From: Variovorax boronicumulans NBRC 103145
GTDB lineage: Bacteria; Pseudomonadota; Gammaproteobacteria; Burkholderiales; Burkholderiaceae_C
Assembly (NCBI RefSeq): GCF_001591345.1
Contig: NZ_BCUS01000029.1
Span: 1-60,476 of the forward strand
DNA: 60,476 bases
Direction of reading: 5' to 3'
The stretch's first letter is position 1. The number at the start of each line of letters is the position of its first letter. This document shows positions 9,293 to 17,760 of this stretch, piece after piece. The position numbers and the translations under genes were made by a program. The notes under the pieces were generated by a model, which worked only from the letters and a program-made list of their open reading frames with translations, had not been told where the DNA came from and searched no databases.

Positions 9293-9703
9293 TTGAAGTC
9301 TTGCCTGCCTGTTCTGTCTTTTGCCTTCATGCTTGCGCTGTTGAGCGGCTGCCAGAGCACCCCGGATGCCTCACAGCAACCCGAACGCCTGAGCCAGCAA
9401 GTGGCACGCACCACGCTCGAACGCGCGCAGCAGGCCTACGATGCGGGCGACTACGCCAAGGCCATCTCCACCTTGAAGAGCGGCGGCGTGTCGGTGTTCG
9501 ACGGGGCCGAGCCCGCGACGCGGCTGGCCGCACTCAAGCTCGAAGCCTTCAGCTACTGCGTGAACAACCAGATCGCGGAATGCCGCACGCAATTCCGCAA
9601 GCTCCTCGATGTGTTCCCGAGCTTCGACCTGAATGTCGCGGAACGCACCCACCCCGTGTGGGGCCCCGCGTTCGAGGCCGCGAAGAAGATGAAGCGCGGA
9701 TGA
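9293..9703 (+). CDS. tssQ: TssQ-like T6SS-associated lipoprotein
   Basis: Protein of 136 residues. Signal peptide with lipobox LSGC, acylated Cys at residue 20, and Gln at +2. The mature part is helical with a TPR-like character (ARTTLERAQQAYDAGDYAKAI) and matches the small lipoproteins called TssQ in T6SS loci of this group. Their exact job is not settled; a periplasmic or outer-membrane accessory of the membrane complex is likely. The start is TTG, supported by AGGAG at 9283-9287. It is first in a rightward unit with tagH and pppA. Confidence 0.75.
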   Translation: MKSCLPVLSFAFMLALLSGCQSTPDASQQPERLSQQVARTTLERAQQAYDAGDYAKAISTLKSGGVSVFDGAEPATRLAALKLEAFSYCVNNQIAECRTQFRKLLDVFPSFDLNVAERTHPVWGPAFEAAKKMKRG

Positions 9704-9767
9704 CACGCGGCCGGCCACGGCCGCGCCCGGGCACGCTCGCGCCCACCGCGACGAACATGGAGATGCC

Positions 9768-11660
9768 ATGCGCTGGACAGTGATTGAACACGGCGGCATG
9801 CCCGTGGCCTCGGGGCCCTCGGCACTGCTCGCCGCCCCGGGCGGCACCATCGGCCGCAGCCCCGACAACCACCTCGTGCTGCCCGACGAACACCGGCAGA
9901 TCTCGCGCCTGCAGGCCACCGTGCGCTTCGACGACGACGGCGCCGCCGTGGTGCGCAACATGAGTGCGGTGCTGCCGATCAGCGTGAACGGACGCACGCT
10001 GCGCCACGAAGAAGAATCGCGCGTCGCGCTGGGCGACCGCGTGACCATCGGCAGCTACGTGCTCGAAGCCGCGAGTGCAAGCCAGGCCCCACCGCCTGCG
10101 ATCGCCGAGGCGCCCATCACCGAGCCGCTCACGGAGCCACCGGCCGCACCGATCACCGAGCCGTCGCTGTCGCAGTTGGTGTCTGCTCCGCCTGTGGCAT
10201 CGAACCTCGCATCGGCGCCGTCGATCAGCGCGCTGCTGCCCACTGCAGCGCCGGCCTCCGATGTCTTCGCGGACCTGTTCGGCGAAGGCGCGCTGCCTCT
10301 TGGTGATGCACCGCCCGAGAAGACGGTCGCGATGCCGACCTTCGCGCCGGCGCCGGTGAATGCACCGGCCCCTGCGCCGCTACCTGCACCGCCGCCGTTG
10401 TCTTCTACTGCTGCAGCAACCTCCACGACCACGCAGGTCTCCGCGCAGATGCCGTCGGCCGCCGACTGGGACGCCATCCTCGCGAACGCACCGCGCCGCG
10501 CCGACGATGCGGCAGCGCCCATGCCCGACCCGCTGGCGCACGAGCCCTTCGCCCTGCCCTCGCAGGCGCAGCGCAACCCCGTCGATCCGCTCGCCGAACT
10601 GGATCCGCAGGCGACGCAAGGCCTGTCGGACCTCGCGCTCAAGCGCAGCATGGACCCGCTCTCCTTCTTCGCCGAAGACCGCGATGCGCCCTCGCCGCTG
10701 TCCGACCCGCGCCCCACGGCGCTGACGCAGGACAACCCGCTCGACGACGTGCACCCGGCCATGGAACTGATCGCGCGACCGCCGGCCGCGGCGTCGGGCC
10801 ACAGCCTCGCGAACCATGCGCGCGAGATGACGTCGCAGTTCAATCCGCCGCAGCCGGTGGCAGTTGCGCCATCGGTCGCCGTGCCGGAGCCTGTGGAAGA
10901 GGCTGTGCCGGTTGAAGAGGAGCCTGTCGTTGTCGCAGCGCCGGAGATTCCGGCCGCCGTGGCGCAGCCCGCCGTGCTTGAAGAAGAAGCGCCGCCTGCC
11001 TTGCCCGTCGCTGCAGTCCCTGCGCCGGTGCCGACCTCACCACGCGCCCCCTCCTCCGGCGACGACCTGTTCAAGGCGTTTCTCGAAGGCGCCGGCGTGC
11101 CCGAGATCGCGGGCCAGCAGCCGCTCGATGCCGAGGCGATGCGCCACCTCGGCCGGCTGATGCGCGCCTTCACCGACGGCACCATCGAGCTGCTGTCGTC
11201 GCGCGCGATGCTCAAGCGCGAGGTGCGCGCCGAGATCACCATGATCGTGGATGAAGAGAACAACCCCTTCAAGATCCTGCCCAACGGCCGCGCCGTGCTG
11301 ATGCAGATGTTCGGCGCGCGCATGCCCGGCTTTCTCACGCCCGAGGCCGCCGTGCACGATGCGCTGGGCGACCTGCAGTCGCACCAGCTCGGCATGGTCG
11401 CCGGCATGCGCGCCGCACTGCTCACGCTCTTGCATCGCTTCGATCCGGGCGGCCTCGACAAGGCCACGCCGCACGACGGCGGGCTCGGCGAGAAGTTTCT
11501 ACCCGGCGGTCGCGAAGCGCGGCTGTGGCGCCAGCTGAAGCAGTTGCACGCCAGCACCACCGCCGCCGTCGAGGACGACTTCCAGGCCGTCTTCGGCCGC
11601 GCCTTCCAGCAGGCCTACGACCGCGAGATGGAACGCTTGAAGGAGGCGCGCCGTGCTTGA
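9768..11660 (+). CDS. tagH: T6SS-associated FHA-domain protein TagH
   Basis: Protein of 630 residues. The N-terminal forkhead-associated domain (about 5-95) keeps the phosphothreonine-binding signature: GR at 29-30, S31, N34 and SR at 46-47. A long Ala/Pro-rich disordered linker (about 100-430) leads to the C-terminal T6SS FHA domain (about 440-625). In Pseudomonas aeruginosa the related Fha protein is phosphorylated by PpkA and dephosphorylated by PppA; both partners are encoded here. The stop overlaps the pppA start by 8 bases. The linker's simple composition is normal for the family. Confidence 0.92.
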   Translation: MRWTVIEHGGMPVASGPSALLAAPGGTIGRSPDNHLVLPDEHRQISRLQATVRFDDDGAAVVRNMSAVLPISVNGRTLRHEEESRVALGDRVTIGSYVLEAASASQAPPPAIAEAPITEPLTEPPAAPITEPSLSQLVSAPPVASNLASAPSISALLPTAAPASDVFADLFGEGALPLGDAPPEKTVAMPTFAPAPVNAPAPAPLPAPPPLSSTAAATSTTTQVSAQMPSAADWDAILANAPRRADDAAAPMPDPLAHEPFALPSQAQRNPVDPLAELDPQATQGLSDLALKRSMDPLSFFAEDRDAPSPLSDPRPTALTQDNPLDDVHPAMELIARPPAAASGHSLANHAREMTSQFNPPQPVAVAPSVAVPEPVEEAVPVEEEPVVVAAPEIPAAVAQPAVLEEEAPPALPVAAVPAPVPTSPRAPSSGDDLFKAFLEGAGVPEIAGQQPLDAEAMRHLGRLMRAFTDGTIELLSSRAMLKREVRAEITMIVDEENNPFKILPNGRAVLMQMFGARMPGFLTPEAAVHDALGDLQSHQLGMVAGMRAALLTLLHRFDPGGLDKATPHDGGLGEKFLPGGREARLWRQLKQLHASTTAAVEDDFQAVFGRAFQQAYDREMERLKEARRA

Positions 11661-12474
11661 AGCCACCCACGCCTTCGCAGTGCCTATCTCGACCTCGCAG
11701 TTCTCGTGCGTGGGCGAACGCAGCGGCAACCAGGACGCCATCGGTTATCACCTGGACGAACGCAACGCCTGCTTCGTCGTGAGCGATGGCGTCGGCGGCC
11801 ACGCGGGCGGCGAGCTGGCCTCGCGCATCGTGGTCGACACCGCGCTCAACACTTTTGTCGACCACCCGTCCGTCGCGGCCGACGACATCCGCCATGCGGT
11901 GAAAGAAGCCAACGACGCCGTGCTCGCCAAGCAGCGCGAGCTGGCCGACCAGAGCCGCATGAGCGCGACCATCGTCTCACTGTTCGTCGATCGCGCCACC
12001 GGCGAAGCCTGCTGGGCCCACGTCGGCGACAGCCGCCTCTACTGGTTCCGCCGCGGCGCGCTGATGCAGCGCACCGAAGACCACAGCCTGTCCGAACGCT
12101 CCGGCGAAGCCGCCGCGGGCCAGGGCGCCAACGGCGGCGAGCGCCTGGTGAAAAGCAACCTGCTGTACCGCGCGCTCGGTGCGCGCGCGACGGCGGAGAC
12201 CTCGGTGTCGACACCGCAGCGGCTGGCCGATGGCGATGCGTTCCTGCTGTGCACCGACGGGCTCTGGCAGCTCATCTCGCAGCAGGTGATGGAACGATCG
12301 CTGCAGCTGGCCGACAGCGCGGAAGAGTGGCTCGCCCTGCTGCGCCGCGCGGCCGAGGCCAAGGCCGACAAGTCGCGCGACAACTACTCGGCGCTGGCGG
12401 TGTGGGTGGGGTCGCCGCAGCAGGTGACGCTGGCGGGGGCAACTTCGACAGCGCAGCCAGTCGCGCCCCGTTAA
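11653..12474 (+). CDS. pppA: PP2C-family serine/threonine phosphatase (PppA-like)
   Basis: Protein of 273 residues with the PPM/PP2C metal motifs: Asp28 in GNQDA, Asp45-Gly46 in VVSDGVGGHAGGE, a GDSR segment near residue 120, and CTDGLW near residue 200. It probably reverses phosphorylation of TagH and switches the secretion system off. The start is GTG at 11653, with AGGAGG at 11641-11646, overlapping the end of tagH by 8 bases, so translation is coupled. It converges with the DUF4150 gene; a short hairpin follows its stop. Confidence 0.93.
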   Translation: MLEATHAFAVPISTSQFSCVGERSGNQDAIGYHLDERNACFVVSDGVGGHAGGELASRIVVDTALNTFVDHPSVAADDIRHAVKEANDAVLAKQRELADQSRMSATIVSLFVDRATGEACWAHVGDSRLYWFRRGALMQRTEDHSLSERSGEAAAGQGANGGERLVKSNLLYRALGARATAETSVSTPQRLADGDAFLLCTDGLWQLISQQVMERSLQLADSAEEWLALLRRAAEAKADKSRDNYSALAVWVGSPQQVTLAGATSTAQPVAPR

Positions 12475-12476
12475 GC

Positions 12477-12492
12477 CGGGGAAACAGCCCCG
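12477..12492. terminator. Short hairpin between convergent pppA and DUF4150 genes
   Basis: CGGGG (12477-12481), a 6-base loop, then CCCCG (12488-12492), immediately after the pppA stop in a 45-base convergent gap. The stem is GC-rich but no T-tract follows on either strand, so this is at best a weak or Rho-assisted terminator. Confidence 0.25.
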
Positions 12493-12519
12493 TCGCGCAC
12501 CGCTCGACAGGGCGGCGCC

Positions 12520-12900
12520 TCAGGCCGCCAGCACAAGCACCTTCAACTGGCTTGGCACCAACCGCATGCCGACGATGTTGCAGCGGTTCTGCAACGTGAT
12601 GCTTGTAACGCGCGTGGCTGGCGTGCCCTTGAGCAGCACGGTGAAGGCGCCCGTCAGGTGGCGCGACTGCTGCATGAAGGTCTGGGACACCACACCGCCA
12701 AGCGCACCCGGCTGATCGCCGAGCGTGATCGGTGTCACCGTGGCCATGTTGTGGGCCGGCATGCCCGCGAACAGGATGTTCCATGCATTGGGAATGGCCA
12801 TCGGCCCCAACGCCATGTTGGGGAAAGGGATGGGAACCGGCGTGCGGCACACGTCGGGAAACGCGAGATCCATCCCCATGAGTTGGCAATTGGCGAACAT
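12520..12900 (-). CDS. DUF4150 PAAR-like tip protein
   Basis: Protein of 126 residues matching the DUF4150 (PAAR-like) family, with the conserved segment PDVCRTPVPIPFPN at about residues 16-29 and repeated short PNxA turns. PAAR-like proteins form the sharp cone on VgrG and carry effectors. There is no C-terminal toxin extension, so this is a tip only; any toxin would have to bind it non-covalently. Last gene of the leftward tssA-to-tip run, 12 bases after the DUF3540 gene. DUF4150, DUF3540 and DUF2169 genes commonly occur together in T6SS tip modules. Confidence 0.85.
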   Translation of the reverse strand: MFANCQLMGMDLAFPDVCRTPVPIPFPNMALGPMAIPNAWNILFAGMPAHNMATVTPITLGDQPGALGGVVSQTFMQQSRHLTGAFTVLLKGTPATRVTSITLQNRCNIVGMRLVPSQLKVLVLAA

Positions 12901-12912
12901 CGTGCGACCTCC

Positions 12913-13575
12913 TCAGCCCATGTGGATCTGCGAGGCATCGACCTTCACGAGGTCCTGCCCCGTGACCATCGTGTGCCGGCCATGGATACGCACCGTGTCG
13001 CTGGCCTTGCAGTCGAGGTGCCGGACCCGGGACTGGTCCATCTCGTCGACGATCCGCAACGTGTTGCGTGCCATCTGCACGATCCGGTCGGCCACCGTCT
13101 CGAGGACCTTGCCGAAGAACCTGGTCGTTCCTGCGGTCGCCTCGACGGACTTCGCGGTGAAGCGCAATTCGTCGGTGCGGCAATCGGCAGTGTCGGCCTG
13201 CAAGGCCCACTGCCCGGCGCTCATGGCGAGCCGGGTGCCGCTGCGCAGGCGCACCTCGCCCTCGCTCTCGATCGCGACCGGATGCGCATTGCCGCCGAGC
13301 ACCAGTGCGCCATCGACCTCGATGCGGCTGACGGCGGCATCGGCCTGCTCGAGCACCGCGATCAGGAAGACGCGGTAGGAGTCCGGCCCCGAGAGCAGCA
13401 CGGTGTCGCCGACCTGCGGCTTGAGCAGGCAACTGGCCGCACGCCGGCAGGTGCGCACGCCACCGGCCTCGTCCTCGACGGCGAACTGCCCGTCGTCCAG
13501 CAGGCGGCGAACCGTGCCGATCGAATGAACCGGGGATGAGGCGTCGGATGCGACGCGCAGCGGAACAACATTCAT
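12913..13575 (-). CDS. DUF3540 protein, T6SS tip module
   Basis: Protein of 220 residues in the DUF3540 family. The N-terminal half has an OB-fold-like look (GDTVLLSG near residue 80), the C-terminal half resembles a VgrG-type beta-helix tail, and the protein ends in the typical DASQIHMG. No biochemical role is established; partnership with DUF4150 suggests an adaptor or structural piece between PAAR-like cone and VgrG. The ATG at 13575 is preferred; a longer frame upstream has no family similarity. Followed 12 bases later by the DUF4150 gene. Confidence 0.8.
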   Translation of the reverse strand: MNVVPLRVASDASSPVHSIGTVRRLLDDGQFAVEDEAGGVRTCRRAASCLLKPQVGDTVLLSGPDSYRVFLIAVLEQADAAVSRIEVDGALVLGGNAHPVAIESEGEVRLRSGTRLAMSAGQWALQADTADCRTDELRFTAKSVEATAGTTRFFGKVLETVADRIVQMARNTLRIVDEMDQSRVRHLDCKASDTVRIHGRHTMVTGQDLVKVDASQIHMG

Positions 13576-13636
13576 GATGATTTCCCTTTTCGAACTGGAC
13601 GAGGCTTCGGCCCTCGTATGAAAGGATGGCGAGCCA

Positions 13637-14686
13637 TCAGCGAGCGTCGGACCACGACTGTGCGCGGTGCAGGTCCGGATCGTTTTCGATGATGCCGCCG
13701 CGCCCGGAAAAACGGGTCCCCTGTTGGACGGCGCGGTGCAGGCGGGTGCGCAGAAAGCGGGCGTCCCTGAGGTCCGCGTCCGTGAGGTCCGCATAGGAGA
13801 AGTCTGCGTCTTGCAGGTCGGCCTGCGCGAAGCTGCTGCCTTTGCAGCGTGCGCGCTGGAACACGCTGAGCGGCAGCCGCGCCTGCGCGAAGCTCACCCC
13901 CTCGAGCGCGGCATCCACCCACAGCGACTGGTCGAACCGCCCCGCGGTGCAGTCGGCACCGCCCAGGTCGGCTTCCGCGAAGATCGTCATGCCGGCCTCG
14001 ACCCCGGTGAAGCGGGCGCCGCGCAGCGAGGCCCCCTTGAAGTTGCTCTGCGTGAGCGTGGCATGGCGGAAATCCGCTTCGTCGAGCTTGGAGTCGGTGA
14101 ACTGGCAGCGGCGCAGCACGAGCCCGGCCAAGTGCTGGCGCGCGAGGTCGCATTCGAGGAACACCACGCCCTCGCCTTCGAACTGTGCGAAGACGGCGGT
14201 GCGCAGGTCGAGCTTGAACATCGTCACGGTGTTCAGGCTCGCACCGGTGAGATCGCAGCGCGCCAGGTTCGATTCCATGACCGTGGCCTGCGCCATGCGG
14301 CGGGTCCGCAACGAGGCGTCCGCCAGGTCGCAGCGGAAGAAGGTGACGCGATCGAGCACCGCCTCGTCGAAGCGGGCGCCCGCCAGATGAGACTCGACGA
14401 ACGACGCCTGCTCGAGCATGGCCTGCGAGAGATTCGCGCCCTCGAAGCGCCCGCGGAACATCTGTACCTGTTTGCCCGTCGCACCCGAGAAATCGCAGCG
14501 GTCCATCGGGCAATGGGTGATGACGCTGCCCGACAGATCGGCGCCGCGGAAATCGGCGCCGGTGAAGTCGATGCGGTCCCACAGCGCCCCCGAGAGGTCG
14601 AGCCCGCGCAGATCCCAGCCGCGGCAATCGAGTCCGTGCAGCTGCACGCCGTGCCGCACGTCGTCCAGCAAGGACTCGGGAGTCAT
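13637..14686 (-). CDS. Pentapeptide-repeat protein of the T6SS tip module
   Basis: Protein of 349 residues, almost entirely pentapeptide repeats of the A(D/N)LxG type (about residues 20-320), which fold into a right-handed four-sided beta-helix. There is no signal peptide or catalytic domain. It resembles the C-terminal half of the upstream DUF2169 protein, which suggests duplication or a functional pair. Start and DUF2169 stop overlap (ATGA). It could be a loading scaffold or structural spike partner (TagAB-like); a secreted effector is also possible. Function is not known. Confidence 0.8.
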   Translation of the reverse strand: MTPESLLDDVRHGVQLHGLDCRGWDLRGLDLSGALWDRIDFTGADFRGADLSGSVITHCPMDRCDFSGATGKQVQMFRGRFEGANLSQAMLEQASFVESHLAGARFDEAVLDRVTFFRCDLADASLRTRRMAQATVMESNLARCDLTGASLNTVTMFKLDLRTAVFAQFEGEGVVFLECDLARQHLAGLVLRRCQFTDSKLDEADFRHATLTQSNFKGASLRGARFTGVEAGMTIFAEADLGGADCTAGRFDQSLWVDAALEGVSFAQARLPLSVFQRARCKGSSFAQADLQDADFSYADLTDADLRDARFLRTRLHRAVQQGTRFSGRGGIIENDPDLHRAQSWSDAR

Positions 14687-17241
14687 GATGCCGCCTCCGG
14701 GTCGCGCCGCGGCCAGACCTTGGCATGCTGCGTGTAGGCGTCGTCGAGCAAGGTGGTGGCATCGATGAAGGCCTGCGACACGTCGGCGCGAAACAGGTTC
14801 GCCTCGCGCAGGTCACAGCCGAGCAGGTTCGACTTCGAGAGGTTGGCGTCGATCAGGTGGGCCTTGCGCAGCGAGGCGCGCGCGAGGTTTGCGCGCACGA
14901 ACAGGCTTTCGCCGGCGACGAAGCCGTCCAGCCGCGCATCGGACAGATCGCACTCCGAAAGGTCGCAGTTCTCCAGACGGGCCGCGGTCAGGTCCGCTGC
15001 CGCGAAGGAGGTGCCGCGCAGCCCGCACTGCTTCATGAACATTCCCACGGCCGTCGCGCCGGCGAATGAGCTGCCGAGCGCGACACCACAGGCATCGAAC
15101 CGCGCATGGGACAAGTCGACATCCGCAACCAGCGTGACCGTGACGAAGCCGCAGCGCACCAATCGCGCGGCCTTCAAGGACACACGCTCCAGGCTGCATT
15201 CGAGCAGCACGACCTGGTTCAGCTCGGCCTGGTCCAGCACCAGATCGCGCAGCGTCATGCGGCGCAGCGCGACCTGCGTCCAGCGCGAGGATTGCATGGC
15301 GCATTCCACCATTTCGGTCTCGTGCAGCTGGGTCTGATCGAGCTGCGCGCCACGCAGGCTGCAGCCCCTGAAGCGCGTGCCATGGCACAGGGTCTCGCGC
15401 AGGCTGGCCGACGCGAGATCGCAATCTTCGAGGCGCGCGCCACCCAGGTTGGCCTTGTCCAGCCGACTGCCCACGAGGCGTGTGTCCGTGAGAACGGCCC
15501 GCGCGAGCACGGCTTCGGAGAAGTCGCAGCCCTCGAGATTCGCTCCCTGCAGGTTCGCATCGGCCAGGACCGCGTGGGTGAAATCGGCCCCGCGCAGGTC
15601 CATGCCCGACAGGTCTGCACCGGTGAGATTCATCTTCGAGAAGTGGCGCCGCCCAGGCTCCGCCGCGGCCAGCCTGCGGCGCAACTTGGCAGCCCTGAAG
15701 CTCGGCACGCGCGGTGGCGTCGGGGTCAGGTGCGCCGAATAGAGGCGGCCCTGAAGCTTCAGCGGATCGGTCTCCACCGGGGCATCGACGCTCTCTTCGT
15801 TCGCTTCGCTTTCCTCGCGCGAGCCTTCTGCCTCCTCCTCGAATACCGAAGGCACCGGGGCCTCGGCGCCCTCGGGAACCTCGGGCTCCGATGCGCGTTC
15901 GGCCTCGACCCGGGCCACCTCGCCCTCCAGCCGCGCGCGCGTCTGGACCGCCTGCGCCTCGGCGCGCTCCAGGTACTCGGGCAGGTCGTCGAAGGCCGGC
16001 AGGACCTCGGGCGCCGGCGGCGGCGTGAGGTAGTCGCCGGGGTCGAGCCCCTGTGCGAGCAACTCGGCACGCTGGCTCTCGTAGTGCCTGCGCATGCCGG
16101 CCTGCAGGTTGCGCGGCAAGGGCTCGGCCAAGGTATCGGGCATGCGCATCGCAGTCCATTCCGCGAGCAGCGGGCGCGGCACCAGATCGCTGTCGCGCAG
16201 GACGTGGATGCTGCTCTTTTCCGGGTCGATGCGCTTGCGCATCACGTCGGCGTAGTGCGTCAGCGTGCGCGGCGCGTCCGGCAGTTCGATCGACGGCATG
16301 ATGTGCGTCACGTCCGCGGCATCGTCCTCCCGGATCGGGGTGGTGCCGTGCCACACCAGCACCACCCGTTCGCGGTCGGGAAAGAACCAGGCGGTGCTCA
16401 GTCCGAGGTCGACGCGGCGCAACTCACCGACCTCTTTGGAAAAATTGAGGTGGCAGACCGCATGCCACGCGGGCAGGTTGCCGCGCAGCACCGGGATGCG
16501 CGGGTGCATGTTCCAGAGCTCGTAGGGCGCACCCGTGGGAAGCACGGGCTGGCCGGGCCAGCGCTGCTCGGGGCTGGCGGCATTGAAGAAGCGCCAGTCC
16601 AGGTCGTCGGCAAAGCCGGGGAATCCCGTCTGCAGCCATGCATCGTCGTACTTCGTCCCGGCCAGCGCCATGCGCTGCGGTGCATCGGGCAGGTAGCCCG
16701 AGAACGAGGCCGGCCGCGAGCGCTGCCCGCGGCGCTGAATCTGCTGCCCGACCACCTCCACATTGGGAAGCCGGCAGGTCTGTACGCCATTGACGAGTTC
16801 GTCGACCGTGCCCAGCCCCAACGGGTTGTCGGGAACATTGGGGCCGCCGAACGCGTGGCGCCAGTCGAGCGGCATCTGCTCGAATGCGGCCGGCTCGGTA
16901 ATACGCCCGCCCAACCAGAAACGGTCGCCGAACACGGCCAGCGAACGGTCGACCCCGCCGACGCGCAACCGCACCGCGCACCGGGTCTTGTCGTCCTGGT
17001 GCGCCGTGTAGGCGAATCCGCTGGCCAGCACCTCGGCCTCGCCCTTGGGCATGCTCATGTCGAGCACGCTGCCGGGATCGAGCACATCGCCCGCCATCTG
17101 CCAGAGCTCCTGCTCGGGCTGCAGGCGCGACTCGGCCTCCAGGCTGGCGCAGGCCAGCACAGCAATGCCCAGCTGGTTGCGGGAACGCCAGCGGTAGGGG
17201 CGGGTGAGAAGGCTGAGGCGAAAGGGCTTGACGATCTTCAA
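14683..17241 (-). CDS. DUF2169 T6SS accessory protein fused to pentapeptide repeats
   Basis: Protein of 852 residues. The DUF2169 domain occupies about residues 1-330 and contains the family segments with WRHAFGGPNVPDNPLG (about 130-145). A middle region (about 330-440) leads into a strongly acidic, probably disordered linker (about 440-510), and pentapeptide repeats fill about 530-830. DUF2169 proteins are T6SS accessory proteins thought to help load tip or effector proteins. The domain pairing within one chain, next to a free pentapeptide protein and DUF4150/DUF3540 partners, supports a cargo-loading role; that is inference. Followed by an ATGA overlap with the free pentapeptide gene. Confidence 0.85.
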   Translation of the reverse strand: MKIVKPFRLSLLTRPYRWRSRNQLGIAVLACASLEAESRLQPEQELWQMAGDVLDPGSVLDMSMPKGEAEVLASGFAYTAHQDDKTRCAVRLRVGGVDRSLAVFGDRFWLGGRITEPAAFEQMPLDWRHAFGGPNVPDNPLGLGTVDELVNGVQTCRLPNVEVVGQQIQRRGQRSRPASFSGYLPDAPQRMALAGTKYDDAWLQTGFPGFADDLDWRFFNAASPEQRWPGQPVLPTGAPYELWNMHPRIPVLRGNLPAWHAVCHLNFSKEVGELRRVDLGLSTAWFFPDRERVVLVWHGTTPIREDDAADVTHIMPSIELPDAPRTLTHYADVMRKRIDPEKSSIHVLRDSDLVPRPLLAEWTAMRMPDTLAEPLPRNLQAGMRRHYESQRAELLAQGLDPGDYLTPPPAPEVLPAFDDLPEYLERAEAQAVQTRARLEGEVARVEAERASEPEVPEGAEAPVPSVFEEEAEGSREESEANEESVDAPVETDPLKLQGRLYSAHLTPTPPRVPSFRAAKLRRRLAAAEPGRRHFSKMNLTGADLSGMDLRGADFTHAVLADANLQGANLEGCDFSEAVLARAVLTDTRLVGSRLDKANLGGARLEDCDLASASLRETLCHGTRFRGCSLRGAQLDQTQLHETEMVECAMQSSRWTQVALRRMTLRDLVLDQAELNQVVLLECSLERVSLKAARLVRCGFVTVTLVADVDLSHARFDACGVALGSSFAGATAVGMFMKQCGLRGTSFAAADLTAARLENCDLSECDLSDARLDGFVAGESLFVRANLARASLRKAHLIDANLSKSNLLGCDLREANLFRADVSQAFIDATTLLDDAYTQHAKVWPRRDPEAAS

Positions 17242-17283
17242 GGTCGGCTTCGGGTGTGGGCAGTGCGCGGTGGGGGCGCGGAA

Positions 17284-17760
17284 TCAGAAGGAAAAACCGC
17301 CCGGCGCGACGATCGGCGAGATCACCAGCTCGGTGGTGGGCGATGCGGAGGCGAAGCGCACGAGCACCGGCCGCCCCATCGCGTACAACGGCAGCTCGTT
17401 CAGCATCACCACCTTCTGCACGACGACCTGCCGCTCGACGCCGTCGCGGTCGGCGAAGCGCACGGTGAGATTCATCAGCGGGCTGGTATCGCTGTAGGCG
17501 CCGCCGACCTCGCTGCCGACGATGACGCCCTGCGCCTGCGCGTCGAAGCCGCGGCTGCGCGCCTCGCGGCGACGGATCGACAGCAACTCCCACGCGCCGC
17601 ACAGCAAGGCCGAGCCCGCGAAGATCGATGCGATGCAGGGCAGCACGAGCCACATCGAGAGGGTTTCCATCGGCAGCAGGAGCGGCAGCAGGCCCGCCGC
17701 CACCAGCACGGCGCCCAGGACTCGGATCGCGCGTCGATGGGGCATCGCGGTTGCGGTCAT
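17284..17760 (-). CDS. DUF3592-type membrane protein next to vgrG
   Basis: Protein of 158 residues. Two hydrophobic helices (about 11-30 and 35-58) are followed by a soluble beta-rich domain (about 75-155) of DUF3592 type: a GVIVGSEV motif, then strand-forming segments ending PVLVRFASASP. The start overlaps the vgrG stop (TGATG), so the two are translationally coupled. Genes in this position, between vgrG and the tip or effector genes, are often immunity proteins or tip-specific accessories; an inner-membrane immunity protein is possible but no cognate toxin is evident. Confidence 0.6.
   Translation of the reverse strand: MTATAMPHRRAIRVLGAVLVAAGLLPLLLPMETLSMWLVLPCIASIFAGSALLCGAWELLSIRRREARSRGFDAQAQGVIVGSEVGGAYSDTSPLMNLTVRFADRDGVERQVVVQKVVMLNELPLYAMGRPVLVRFASASPTTELVISPIVAPGGFSF

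Noticed and set aside
12477..12529. Strong bidirectional terminator between pppA and the DUF4150 gene
   Set aside because: Stem is only 5 pairs and there is no T-tract on either strand; kept only as a weak candidate.
13637..17241. Regularly spaced similar DNA that might be mistaken for a repeat array or CRISPR
   Set aside because: Periodicity is about 15 bases and follows pentapeptide codons in open frames; there are no identical direct repeats or spacers.
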